Source: Rhynchonema sp. JSB1_4 (taxonomy: Eukaryota; Nematoda; Chromadorea; Monhysterida; Xyalidae). Taken from it: a stretch of DNA of 64,000 bases. The notes under the pieces were generated by a model that was not told where the DNA came from, searched no databases, and saw nothing but the letters and a program-made list of their open reading frames with translations. The stretch covers positions 1 to 64,000 of the forward strand of contig JASAMV010000142.1 of assembly GCA_030248065.1 (NCBI GenBank), read 5' to 3'. The first letter of the stretch is position 1; each line of letters starts with the position of its first letter. Shown piece after piece: positions 27,538 through 39,060 of the stretch. The translations under genes were made by a program, and so were the position numbers.

Positions 27538-30500
27538 AGACTCTGTCCGAGGGTGTGAAACGTCTGAAGGGTGAGTACGCGGTGCAGGCGATTCAGGAAC
27601 ACAACATGGATCAATGTCTCATATTCTGTCGAACGAAATTGGATTGTGATAATCTGGGTTGGTTTATTTGCGGTTTTTTGTTCGATCACACCAACATGCC
27701 TATCTGCCATTACCAAGGTAGTGTTGTAGTTCATTATCCGGAGGGAGAACAGGTGGTACCCCCCTTTTTTCGGGAGGTGGAACTGACGCCCACCTGGGGG
27801 AAGGCCCAAAAGAATACATTTTTTAGGTTGAAAATTTCAGGGCCCATTTTTGCCCTTTTTGGAAAAAAGCCTAAAAAAGGACGTGTATTTTGGCGATTTT
27901 TGTCAACATTGGCCTAAAAATCACCCATTTTACGGCTAAAAACACCTATTTTAGGCCTAAACTTAGCTATTTTAGGCAAAATTTGGGGAGCAGACGTACC
28001 CGAGGGTTGGGGGGGGAACACGACGTACCCCGGGAGGGATAGCTTCCCCCAGGCCCCCCCCAACTACACTACACCAATTCCCTATTGAGGCACGGAAAGC
28101 CACCACGATGAGTTGTTGGTCCAACTGGCTAAAAAAAGGAGTATAGCAGTGTTTTATTTAGTGTTTATGAATGTTAGCAATTTTTATAATAATAAGCCTT
28201 AGGTCGCAGATCAATCCATGATAGACCAAATTGACAAGTGTCGCAGGCTATTTTGTCCAATTCTGGAGATTCATGGGCAATTTCGTTTGCAGAACGCTTT
28301 CTCAAACAACACCGCGACGGCAACTACACGTGCGTGTGTCTGCACGGCGATCGACGACCGGACGAACGAAAGCGAAACTTGCAAATGTTCAAGGTTCGCG
28401 TCGTGTTTTTACATGTTTTATCGTGCTCGCGTTATGAACCGTAAGTGTCGGATGTCTGCTGCATCCAAAAAACCCGACACACGACATCTGGAGGCACCCG
28501 ACGCCCACATTTGTTTGGCACCCGCCCGACACCCGACATCTGTGTATAATAAATTATAGTCTGTTTCGTCATAGGAGTGCACATATAGCAACGTAAGTTG
28601 TCTGTCACCCCGTCCGATCAGGCAGGTTCAAGCAGTGTTTGGCCTGGTGCACCAGTCACTGGGATCAACTCCCAATCGGGCCGGTCGGTACACGGGTAAA
28701 ACCAGCCTTCCCTCCAGTGATGTAGTTGGTCCGGCGCAAGAAAGATAGGGAGCTAGGGGGGCACCCAATGGGGGATTGGTCCAGAAGTCAAAAAAAACAG
28801 GGGTGTAAACATTGGTCGAGAATTATACCAAAATAAGCCTTAAAATGCGTATTTTTGTGCACGTGGGAGAAAATTTGAACGAATTTGACCATTTTGGCCT
28901 ATAAAATGGTCACCTTGGCACTAAAATCAACACTTTTTTTTACTTGGTGACCGGAGCAAGAAAGCTAGCTAGCCAGTTTGGGGGTATGGGTTTCGGAGCA
29001 AGAAAGCTACCTTTGCAGTTGGGGGGGGGGGGGGTAATACCCCCATACCCCCAACCACATCACTGCTACCCACCCTGAAAAAGGTAGGCAAACGGGTGAC
29101 ACCTTGATGCAGAGTACGCACTGTGCCGGGATCGCGGGTTGGAAGGACTTTTTTCAAAATGGGTCAGTAGTGGCCCATTGGTGGCTCATTTGCCAAAATC
29201 TTGTTGCTCATTCAAAGTTTTTGGTGGCCCAGTGAGCGACCATTTGTGGCCAAAAAAACCGGTACCGATGGCACTTTAGCCATAAAACAATTTTACTTTA
29301 CTGCTGAAGGAGTCTGATCTGTTAGTGTTGCATATTATAGCGAACAAGTTTTGGTCAAAATATCACACCATGTGACCCTGCCCATCTTCACCCTAGTATC
29401 TAATATCGTCCCACTTTATCATCATGGCTGGGAAGGCAATGCCAAACAAAAGTTCCGCTCCAATTGGCACATATGCCGTAAATTTTTGTAATGCACCGTC
29501 CGGGGTGCGGCGAGCAAACTTTGCACTAGCATCCGACTGGCTTTTTGATTGCAAAACTTTCACTTTTTTGTGGTTTCAGGATCGTAAAGTGCGATTTCTG
29601 ATCTGTACGGACGTCGCTGCCCGGGGCATCGACATTCGCGGAATGCCGTATGGTCAGTGAATCATTGTTGCGAAATTTGATAAATGAAATTCGTTTATTT
29701 TGTATTTTAATTATTTTCAGTTTCTTGTTTTCAGTCATTAACGTCACGTTGCCCGATGAGAAACTCAACTATTTGCATCGAATCGGTCGGGTCGGTCGGG
29801 CGGAACGGTTAGCTGATGTTCTTCCCAAATTGATAAAGGGTGGCGCAAAAGTTGATTTCCGTTGCTGTTAGCATTTGATTGTGTGCTAACATAGTCCGTA
29901 AGGCCAACTATCAGAAATGTTTTATCACTGGCATAACATTATCCGATTAATTTTGGACAAGCCGCTGCCGTCTCCATACTGCGACTAAATGCCGAAAACT
30001 GAAATCCTTTATAACAGTCAAAAACAAAATGACGGGTCAATTGGGTATTGGTACTTGTGTGAAATTTAGCCGTTCTCGGCACGATCATGCCAGCGTACAT
30101 CATGCAAAACTGTGATCAAAAAAATCCTGCTGATAATTATTTCTTTTTTCAGCATGGGTCTGGCGATATCGCTTGTATCGACAGTACCCGAGAAAGTTTG
30201 GTACCACCAATGCCCGAGCCGAGGCAAGAGCTGCAACAATACAAGACTGACCGACCATGGTGGATGCACGATCTGGTATAACGAACCACAGGTATAATTT
30301 ATCGTGTGCGGTAGAAAACAGCCCTATGAACGAGGCTGAGCCTAAGCCAAAATTCAAGCCTGAGTCGAAGCCAATTTTACAAGTGTAGAGGGATGCGAGA
30401 GCATTGTGTAACTGTTGTATTTAGCAAATTGTTGAAAAAATTAATTTGGAGTCCTGTCCACGCCTAGGTCCTGTCTACGTCCTGTAGGGAGTCATGTTTC

Positions 30501-31743
30501 ACTCGTGAATCACCGGCGTCATGAATACCCGCCTCTAACAAGATTTTTTCTTTCCTGACATTTTTTTATTTTTTTGGGCTTTTTTCGGGGTTTTTCGTTT
30601 TCGAAGTTTTTCGATTTCGGGGATTTTTTCAGGTTTTTGGCGGCCACCACTTTGTCGTGCAGTGTGTTGTAGATAAACGCAGCGTGACTTGAGATATTGA
30701 AGTGACGCTGAATATTCCACATCCACACTAGAAATGAGTTAAAGTTGCATCACCGTATGCGCGTAATTTAGTGCTTCGTAAGGCTTCATAATGGGGAGAG
30801 TGGAGACTGAATTCATCGAGAACAAACTAGTACTATTGATACAGTATCATAAAATTGTGCTGTTGCGAAACCAAAAACCCGTGTTCTTTTCTGATAACAC
30901 AAATTGTAAATTAAATTTTCGCAGCTGCTGTCCGATATCGAAGAGCATCTCGGCTGCACGATTCAACAAGTCGAGCCGGACGTGAAAGTGCCCGCGGATG
31001 AATTTGATGGCAAAGTGGTGTACGGCGCGAAGAAACGCGAAATTGGTCGGTGGTGTCTCTGGGTATAACTTTTACGTCGCTACACAGCGCGAGCCATCCA
31101 TGTTTCAACTTTGGTAACGAACATTTGAAAGTTGATTTGCTGTTGAATATTTGGAGACCATGGCAAATATCAAACTTGGTGATTGGCGCAGACGTCATGT
31201 AAGCAAACCCTGTGAAACACTCGTAACCTGACAAATTACCATTCGAATTTTGTGTTTCCCGGCTTTTAACAATGTAACAGCAGTGGGTTTTTCCCGTTCG
31301 ACCTGTTTTCACAGACGGGCGAGGTGCCAGGCCTCGTCAGTGCGAACACTTCTGGCCAGTTGACCTCCAAAAAGGACCTCGAGCAGATCTTATTGCTCAA
31401 GTAAAACATCACCGTGCCTGGTGTCGTTTATCAAAGCAACCGGCCTTCTGGACTGAATCGGAAACAAATAGACAAATACATAGATTAAAGTTGACAAAAA
31501 AAGGAATGGTAACCATCCAGAAGTTGAAACTTTTTGCGTTTGTGCAAAGATCGATGCTCACTTTCGGCCTCGCACCTGTCCACATCAACAACACAAGCCG
31601 ACCCGAATGAACGATTATTTGAATATCCAGGCGGCGGTTACCAAGGTCACGCGAACATTCTGGCGAATGCTGTTGCTGAGCTGCGTTCCTTGGAGAAACA
31701 GGCTCAATCGTCCTATTTGATGTTGAGATCGAAGGCTTTCTAG
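27538..31743 (+). CDS. DDX1: DDX1 C-terminal half, right copy (seven exons)
   Basis: Mirror copy of the left DDX1 fragment. Exons: 27538-27657 (120), 28293-28393 (101), 29580-29652 (73), 29735-29807 (73), 30153-30291 (139), 30925-31045 (121), 31631-31743 (113, TAG). The phases chain without a break. It encodes [113 protein letters not shown] and the end ...[11 protein letters not shown]. The C-terminal sequence after GH(A/V)xILA is shorter and different from that of vertebrate DDX1. No exon for the DEAD box, Walker A or SPRY domain is present upstream, so as assembled it is a 5'-truncated gene. All visible exons look intact. Confidence 0.85.
28715..29065. mobile_element. hAT-like MITE CAGTGATGT, right-arm copy
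   Basis: Reverse-oriented partner of 24264-24614, same length (351 bp). CAGTGATGTAGTTGG begins and CCAACCACATCACTG ends it. The left flank is CTTCCCTC, the complement of the other arm's GAGGGAAG. The right flank is now CTACCCAC, so one TSD copy has decayed. Confidence 0.75.
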
Positions 31744-32040
31744 CCGAAGTGATCATTTTGATTTGGATGTTGGTTTCCTTGGTTGCTCTTGCACGGTGCT
31801 GTGTTTATGGTGTCTTCATAATGGTCTTGTTATATTTACGGTTGTTGTTTCGCCCCCCTTCCCCCGTTGTTGTGTTTTAATGGTGTCTGTTGGCTCATTT
31901 GAATAAATAGCTTTATGGACGGGAATAAAAAGCGGTCCTTGTTTTCCAGATCTGTTTTCATGAACATTCCGTGCATCTGGTGAATTTCAGAGTAACGGAT
32001 ATAACGCATCAGTTTGTCAAGTATTTCAGTGTTAAGCCCT

Positions 32041-32310
32041 AAAGGCCTGACTATACTTCGTTCTCTCAGAGAACAAAGAACAAATTCTCGCGCGCTGATT
32101 GGCTGTTGAACATACGTGGACCAATCAGCGCACGAGAACTTGTTCTTTGTTCTCTGAGAGAACGAAGTATAGTTAGGCCTTAACTATACATATTTCGTTC
32201 TCTCACGCAACACGAAACAAATTCTCGCGCGCTGATTGGCTGGCGCGCGCCTGAGAGCCAATCAGTGTGGGAAAATTTGTTGCGTGAGAGAACTCAGTAT
32301 AGTTAGGCCT
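32041..32310. mobile_element. Two tandem GGCCTAACTATACTTCG foldback MITEs
   Basis: Two foldbacks of about 138 and 130 bp share a junction at GTTAGGCCTTAACTATAC. Each pairs TTCGTTCTCTC with its complement. Both lie inside an insertion that the left arm lacks. Confidence 0.7.
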
Positions 32311-32344
32311 TTACAGTGAACAAGATTCACAGCACAAGATAGTG

Positions 32345-32467
32345 GGCGGTATCCACTTTGTTGGCAAGCACATTGGCATGGGTTTGGCGAGGCATGGCAT
32401 GGACAAAATTTGCTTATGCCTTGCCAAATCAATGCCAAGGCGCTTGCCAGCAAAGTAGATACCGCCC
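32345..32467. mobile_element. Very short foldback (GGGCGGTATCCACTTTGTTGGC)
   Basis: GGGCGGTATCCACTTTG pairs with CAAAGTAGATACCGCCC. The inner TTGGCAAGC and GGCATGG elements also repeat in inverted order. About 120 bp, private to the right arm. Confidence 0.6.
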
Positions 32468-32561
32468 GGTAACTACTATCACTCCGTCATCAATTGTCGC
32501 TTTCGACGGTATTACAGAACTTGGATCAGCACATTCTTCGGATTTTTTCATTCTCTGATTA

Positions 32562-32849
32562 GGGCTCCACCAGATAGACCCGAAACCCGAAACATAATTT
32601 TTTTCTATGTCCATGTTTCGGGTTTCGGGTTTTTGAAAAAAAACCCGAAACCCGAAACACAAAGCATGATAATCGAAAATGCTTCGGTCTTGCCACTTGC
32701 AGCTGACGTGAACAATTTATACAGTCAGTCGAAACATTTTCGATTATCACGCTTTCGTGTTTCGGGTTTCGGGTTTTTTTTTTCAAAACCCGAAACATGG
32801 ACATAGAAAAAAATTATGTTTCGTGTTTCGGGTCTATCTGGTGGAGGCC
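32562..32849. mobile_element. Harbinger-like MITE GGGCTCCACCAGATAGACCC, TWA target
   Basis: Ends GGGCTCCACCAGATAGACCC and GGGTCTATCTGGTGGAGGCC, with TTA before and TAA after. The left arm of the palindrome has a single TAA at this spot (CTGATAACTTTGCG). The interior is repeated (ACCCGAA)n foldback. A second copy is at 42780-43085, flanked by TAA and TTA. Confidence 0.8.
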
Positions 32850-33528
32850 TAACTTTGCGCAGAGTTACTGCGTCTCACGGAGCAAATCTTCATGTTATCA
32901 ACAACAAATCTTCAAGGTTTTTGTGATGTGATGTGAATAAAGGTGTATCTAAATACTAACATAAAACTCTGTCTTGATGATGAACAAATAAAGCAAATTT
33001 ATGTTGTTGACGATAGGTACGATTACGGAACATGGATTTAGATGTGAAAATCAGACCATATCGCTGCTGATACCGTAGAAGGAGACCGTGTCAAGGTGTG
33101 GGTGCAGTGGCGGCCACGACCAAACAAGCGGCCACGCACGCAGCCGCAATGAACGGGATGGAAATCGTCGACAGACATGCAGCCGTGCACGCGCTGAGCG
33201 CCGCTGCGGCCAGCGCTGAAACACGTGTATAAACTTAGCAAACATTGTTACGTGTACATATCGGAGCTAGCATGGTAATGCTAAGCGACATATGGTTGAT
33301 TCCTTATATTGCGTGAGTTGAAAAATTTAAACTCACGCCATTTTCACAAGACTTAACTTGAGAAGCCCAAACTTGCACACAACTTGTACGGCGTGGACTT
33401 CTAGGTCCACACAAAATTTCATTCCGCTGCGTGCCCACTCGCGCGATCGCGGGCAAGATACAGTTGAAATTTTTGTAAAAACGTTCTTTCCCTTTTTTTT
33501 CCACAAAAGAGTAGTCAGGGCCCAGACG

Positions 33529-33837
33529 TTACTGAACACCAGAAATGTTAATATCGCATATAGGGTTTTCGCACACGAGAAACACGATGGTGCTATCGCT
33601 GACTTCGTAACTCCACGACTGAGACCGGTTCCAGACCATGACTACGACTTTTTGTATGTAAAGTGTGCTTCCCGAAGTAAAATTTCGCCGAAAAGTTGGG
33701 TTACCAGAACTATTAAAGTTGTATATGTGGTTTTCGCACTCGAGAAACACGGTGGTGCTATCGCCGAGTTCGTAACTTTTAGTATGAACGGTTCCAGACC
33801 ATGACTTTTTGTACAGAAAGTATGGTTCTAAAGCCAA
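33529..33837. repeat. Imperfect tandem duplication, about 180 bp period
   Basis: TTTTCGCACACGAGAAACACGATGGTGCTATCGC and GGTTCCAGACCATGACT blocks recur about 180 bp later with changes. Open frames of about 100-150 codons span it on both strands, without recognisable domains. Confidence 0.5.
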
Positions 33838-34015
33838 AATCAGCGGTTATATGTGTTTTTAATCGTTGTTACGTCAAACATATATTAATTCCAATTGGTT
33901 AAATGTTTTTCAGCTCAAAAAGAGCCATAATGGACGCTCAGACACACACAACAATGCATTAGTGCACGCTACGCAGTTGCCTGATTGATAAAGCGCACAA
34001 TGTATTACCCACAAC

Positions 34016-34094
34016 ACACAGCCAGCCAGCCAGCACACACACACAGGCAGGCAGCCAGCACACACACACACAGGCAGCCAGCACAACAGGCAAT
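34016..34094. repeat. CA / CAGGCAGC microsatellite patch
   Basis: Interspersed CACACACACA and GGCAGGCAGCCAGC units. Confidence 0.8.
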
Positions 34095-34151
34095 GCAGCA
34101 ATGCACGCGTAGTTACATATGTAGTAAAGTTTGTGAAGGAGATTGGCGAAT

Positions 34152-34216
34152 CGATGTCCGAGCGGTATAACGCGCAGCACTGAAGATGAAAGGCCGCGGG
34201 TTCAAACATTCACGCG
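34152..34216 (+). other. tRNA-like / SINE-head-like sequence
   Basis: GATGTCCGAGCGGTATAACGC resembles a Ser/Leu-tRNA A box, and GCGGGTTCAAACATTCACG resembles a B box 3' of it. The acceptor stem does not pair well and the T-arm is only partly complementary. It is more like a decayed tRNA or SINE promoter than a functional tRNA. Confidence 0.3.
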
Positions 34217-35080
34217 CGCAGCTAACTTTGTTTTATCTTACTAACTTTTAATGAATTCTGGGTAACATTTTTCAGTTTTTTTCGTGTTTTTATTTGAGAT
34301 TAATTATTAAGCACAGGTGCGGTTCGCAGTTTATGCGCTGTGATGTCATTCATGATAAAATACCCACAAGATATCAACTTGTTAATTAAAATTGCTGTTG
34401 CTCTCTAACACTCGAAGCTTTTTCCGCATGTATAATTTGACTTTCGTGGGAAAGTTAAATAGTAGTTTTTACGTAACATTGAATCCAAGATCGGATGCAG
34501 CGCCCGACACCAAAGCAATCTGGAGACTGATGTTTGACACTTATTTCGTTGCTGAAGCTGAAGGGACAGGTTGCATGGAAGTTCATTGCACAGCTTTGCT
34601 TGGTACTAAACCAACAAGTGCCATTCTCTGAGACGATGCGCAATCAGTGCGCTATAAATGATGGTACCTAGGGTGTCAAATACATACCTGGCGGTAAATT
34701 AAAAAAAATAAATAACTTGACAAGTTACCATGTTCCTCAAAAGCATGGACATGCGCGTGGGGCACTGCGTTGGTTTTGTTTCAGTGGTGGGTGAAGACGC
34801 AGACACAAGCGTGTCTCCATTGTTAGAACCCCATAGTGAAATTGAAACACAAAATTGGCCTTATGTCACGATAACCACCGACTCATATATCCTGCCAAAA
34901 AGTACAGCATCCTTAAACTAACCCCCACACCTCATTGCGCTCATGTGCGTTGATTACTTGAGAAAAGTCTGATGGTCGACATTTTCTTAGTTAGAACCAT
35001 TGCTTGCCGGAACTGAAAACTTTCTGTGGCTGATTTATCCCGGGTTCTCTGTTTGGCGCTTGCGCGATATAAAAGAACGA
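34217..35080. other. Region with one unexplained ORF
   Basis: A 79-codon plus-strand ORF (34392-34631) contains NSSFYVTLNPRSDAAPDTKA and a Cys-rich end. It has no splice context and no family recognised. The rest appears non-coding. Confidence 0.3.
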
Positions 35081-35082
35081 CA

Positions 35083-35646
35083 CAAGAAAGAAAAATGCCC
35101 CAAGGGGCATAAAAAGAAATATGGTTCCCTGGCTGACTGGCATAAAAGAACGATACTAGCTTGCACCACTTTGCTGATGTTTCATTAGGCACTGGAATAA
35201 ACGTAAGTGTGTTCTGAGCTGTTTGATACCGAAACAGTAGACATTGAACCATATTCCCGGCGCGAACTCTTTTGAATCAACACCCAGCCGATATCGAAAC
35301 TTTCGTGCAAACCCACATATTTAGGCAACTGTTTCTTCTTTTCAACCTCACGACGGTAACTGTGCAGTCTTCGGCTGCGCACGATGGTTCAACAAGGAGA
35401 GAAATAAAGAGAATATTGCAATCTTTCAATATCTCCGTGCCCTGTGTCTCTGGTGGCAAGACAGCACGCGCCGGGAATATGGTTCAATGTCTACTGTTTC
35501 GGTATCAAACAGCTCAGAACACACTTACGTTTATTCCAGTGCCTAATGAAACATCAGCAAAGTGGTGCAAGCTAGTATCGTTCTTTTATGCCAGTCAGCC
35601 AGGGAACCATATTTCTTTTATGCCCCTTGGGGCATTTTTCTTTCTT
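35083..35646. repeat. Perfect-looking long hairpin, about 180-bp arms
   Basis: 35083-35262 is the reverse complement of 35467-35646 (CAAGAAAGAAAAATGCCCCA to CCGGCGCG), with a 204-bp non-repetitive spacer. I noticed almost no mismatch. The plus-strand frame 35272-35718 reads through spacer and right arm (FLLFNLTTVTVQSSAAHDGS...). Confidence 0.75.
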
Positions 35647-35790
35647 GTATATCAATGCCATGTCTTGTGGCACAGCGCATGCTATGTATGTACATATGTT
35701 GCTGAAGTGTGGGTTTAGCAACGATTACCCTCTGGAATGAAAGGCTGCCTACTGTCACTCACGTAAACTGTGTCGTGCGACAATGTTTAA

Positions 35791-36298
35791 AGGGGTGGTG
35801 CCACTGTTATTGATGAGAACTCGGATCTACCTGAGAATTTAATACCAGATGCTTGATGACAGGGTTTTATGGCAAAGTAGAAATGAAAAATTCTGAATGT
35901 TGATCCATCATGAATGGGAGCCTTTCGAAAATCCGATTTGCTCCCCGGTTGCGATTTTCATTGTTTCAACCATAGATCGCAACTCTTCAAATGGAAAACG
36001 AAAATAAGCGCGTCGTTTGAAGGGTGATCAAAAACTGCACGAAAAGTTGCTCTTATGATTTTTCACAGGAATGCGACTAATTATTATAAGTTATTTACAT
36101 GGATAAAATTTCTGAGAATTTTTCCCGGTTTTTTCTATGTCCGAAAAAAAAATTATTAAGAGCAACTTTTTGCGCAGTTTTTGATTGCCTTTCAAACGAT
36201 GTGCTTACTTTTTTCCATTTGATTTGTTGCGATCAAGCATCTTGTATTAGATTTTCAGGCAGATCAGAGTTCTCTTCAGTAAAAGTGGCACCACCCCT
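35791..36298. mobile_element. TTAA-flanked foldback AGGGGTGGTGCCAC
   Basis: AGGGGTGGTGCCACTG and AAGTGGCACCACCCCT ends between TTAA (35787-35790) and TTAA (36299-36302). Internal GAGAACTC...GAGTTCTC and CAAAAACTGC inversions. It shares its right TTAA with the next element. Confidence 0.65.
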
Positions 36299-36302
36299 TT
36301 AA

Positions 36303-37840
36303 AGGTTCTCCGCCACTCATATTTGACCGGGCCCAATTGCATTCAGCATGCGGCCAGTCGAAAGGTCTTGTGGCAAAAAACTTTTGATGCCAATGTAAAT
36401 ATATATATGGGTCCTAGTCTCAGCACGGGACTGGGAAATTTTTCAGAAAGGAACAAAATGGCAAAAATTTGGCCGATCCGTGCGGCTTCGTTACGCAATA
36501 TATTAGCTTGATATTTTTATCAATAATTAACCGAGTTCTTGTCTAACTGTTGATATGCTGGTCAGCCCTGTATGTGACGCACAGCCTACACACACAATTC
36601 GAATAAATTTTGCCAAGCTGCGGTTTTTTGGTCTTGTTTTTTTCGTTTGTATTTTTCGTTATGAAATAAGGCACGAATGTTGGCAAGTTGCACCTTTTCA
36701 GATTCGCAAAACATTCTAGTTTTCAGGCGATCTCAATCCAAATTGTCACAGACCATGTGCTTGCCACATTTAAGTCGTAAATGACGGCAAGCTGACACAT
36801 ATACTCTGGCAATTCTTTTGGGAGAAACTTTTCAACTGCGTTGCCTGATCCGTAAAGCACATTATGCGTGCACTGGCTACAGAAGTCACGTGACCGCTAT
36901 AGCCAGTGCACGCATCATCCGCTTTACGGATCAGGCAACGCGTTTGAAAAGTTTCTCCCAAATGAATTGTCAGAGTATAATAGTAAATCAAAATTCACTT
37001 GCACTGGCCGGACTTAGGCGTAAAGCTCGTCTATTCATTTTTTGTCCTTGATTTTTGGTGTGTCGTTTTGTGTTGCATAGTGACTGAAAAAACTTTTTAT
37101 TTCCGGGCAAAAACGAAAAAAACCGTTTTTTTCGGGGCCGGTAATTTTCGAAAATAAATTACCCCTAAAAATTAGCGGTAATTTATTTTCGAAAATTACC
37201 TCGCCCCGAAAAAACGTTTTCTCGGAAATAAAACGGTTTTTTTCAGTTAATCACCATACAACACAACACAAAAAATTAAAGAAACAAAAAAATAAAAAGT
37301 CGAGCCTCATGTCTAAGTCCGGCCAGTGCAAGTGAATTTTGATTTACTTTTATGTGTCAACTTGCCAACATTTACGACTAAATGTGGCAAGCACGTGCTC
37401 TGCAGCAATTTGGATTGAGATCGCCTGAAAACTATAATGTTTTGCGAATCTGCAAAGGTGCAACTTGCCAACATTCGTGTCTAATTTCATAACGAAAAAT
37501 ACAAACGAAAAACACGACCAAAAAAGACCGCAGCTTCGCAAAATTTAGTCGCCTCGTCTGTCGGCTGTCCATCATATACAGGGCTCATCAGCACATCAAT
37601 AGTTAGACCAGAACTCGGTTAATTATTGATAAAAATATCAAGTTAATGTATTGTGTAACGAAGACGCCAGACTTTTTTTTAATTTTTGTTCTATTCTGAA
37701 AATTGTCCCAGTCCCGTGCTGAGACTAGGACCCACCATATGTTTTTTCATTGGCCTCAAAAGTTTTTTGCCCCAAGACCTTTCGACTGGCCACATACTGA
37801 ATCCAAATGGGCCCGGTCAAATATAAATGGCGGAGACCCT
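36303..37840. mobile_element. TTAA-flanked foldback AGG(T/G)TCTCCGCC
   Basis: AGGTTCTCCGCCACTCATAT pairs with ATATAAATGGCGGAGACCCT. The arms (CCTAGTCTCAGCACGGGACT; TTGCCTGATCCGTAAAGC; CGGTAATTTATTTTCGAAAA) fold back through most of the 1.5 kb. TTAA lies on both sides. A related end occurs at 53590-53607. Confidence 0.65.
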
Positions 37841-37921
37841 TTAAGCGCAGGCCATATTTGTTCAAACAATATGAAATAATCTACACGTTAACCTGCAAAC
37901 ATGACCAACCCTGATCCTAAC

Positions 37922-38240
37922 CTGGTCCGCCCTCTGCCGAATGCACCTGCGAACAGAGCAGCAGCAGAGCGAAAGTCATGTGCACGAACATGATTGTTGT
38001 CGGTTTTGGCTTGCGATTCAAAACTTGAGTTGCCAACGTTGATTCTGAAACGGACAATAATCACTGTTTCTAAAGATATCACATGATTGTAAAGTAAAAT
38101 ATTGAACAACACATATACAATATGTAGGTACAGTAACTAGCAACCGTATACTTACATGCGATTCAATTCACGGTCGTGTGGTGAAGCAAAAATAGACCAA
38201 ATTCGATGGACGGAACGGATTTTCTTATTTGGAAAAGAAG
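37922..38240 (-). CDS. Signal-peptide exon under a duplicated promoter
   Basis: The minus-strand transcript would start about 30 bp after the TATA box at 38270-38277. It uses the same non-coding exon 1 as the membrane-protein genes (ending at 38156 before GTAAG), splices over a 111-bp intron (acceptor CCGTTTCAG) and enters a different exon 2 (38044-37922). There ATG at 37991 begins MFVHMTFALLLLCSQVHSAE, a textbook signal peptide, then GGP before a donor-like GTTAGG. No downstream exon could be found; the TTAA foldback at 36303-37840 lies next. It is a secreted-protein gene, truncated or with a distant exon 3. Confidence 0.45.
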
Positions 38241-39060
38241 CAAATGACCACATGCCTCAAACTTCCCAGTTTATATACAATGGCGAGGAGGCAGTGGAAT
38301 CACATGATGGGAGGAGCTACCGGATGTGATTGGTTACAAGTAGTACAATAGAGCATGCTGATTGGTCACAAGAAAGAAGGGGCATTACGGTAGCTGAGTC
38401 AGACAAGGGGGCTGGTGTTGACCTCATGAAATTTCATCATTATCGTCTGTCTGTCTGAGTAAACTTAGCACGATCCGTCTCTGCAAACAACAACACCTTG
38501 TTTTGGTCAGAAACAATTTTGTGGAAAAAATATCCACTTGTGACCAGATGTTTTCCACAAACCACACACACAGGCTTATTGTTTGCAAACATGAAAATAT
38601 ATTGCTTGACGATTCAAAAGTTATTGAAACAACAACATGTGTAAGCTGGAAATCCATAAGCCTGTAGACGGATTTACTCAACGACACTCATTGTTTGGAC
38701 AAGGATTTGGTGACTGACTATCACACGAAAAAGCTTTTCGCTTCAAACATGGGGAGGGCGTGCTGCGCTAACACCATTACAGATTTTGTATGTAAACACA
38801 ACACAGTTACGGTACTAACACGTGTACCACAGTACCCTGTTCGCAAAATTACGGTATAGTATGCACATTGTTTCCAGCTTGTTCAGCTTCGTAGACCATT
38901 CGAAAGCTGATAATTATGTTCTAATCCCGTATATGGAAATTGAAAAAAGTGACTTTGGATAATATTGGAAACGTAAAAAAAGAACACAGTAACACAGCGT
39001 AAGAAAGACATATAAAGTAATGTCTGCCAACATGTATGCATGTATATACATACCGGCAAG
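38100..39060. repeat. Third copy of the palindrome-arm promoter region
   Basis: Matches 16300-16905 in the same orientation and 55370-57960 inverted. It includes promoter, exon 1 and flanking AACACAGTTACGGTACTA. It extends beyond the left arm to the TTACGCTGTGTTACTGTGTT block shared only with the right arm. It lacks the MITEs found there, so it serves as an empty-site reference. Confidence 0.8.
38245..38370 (-). promoter_or_regulatory. TATA/CCAAT promoter, third copy
   Basis: TATATAAA (complement of 38270-38277) with CCAAT boxes visible as ATTGG on the plus strand near 38328 and 38360. Same spacing as the copies at 16430 and 57735. Confidence 0.6.

Larger units (their letters stand above)
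27205..32905. repeat. Right arm of inner palindrome (partner 21245-26030)
   Basis: Inverted partner of 21245-26030. Alignment resumes after private insertions at about 31960-32465 (two GGCCTAACTATACTTCG MITEs and a GGCGGTATC foldback) and at 32562-32849 (Harbinger-like MITE). Confidence 0.9.

Noticed and set aside
32429..32804. ORFs with KPETRNMD/VFRVSGFF repeats
   Set aside because: Translation of the (ACCCGAA)n foldback MITE, repeated at 42730-43136.
33358..33804. 148-aa ORF as a gene
   Set aside because: Spans an imperfect tandem duplication, open on both strands, with no domain or splice context.
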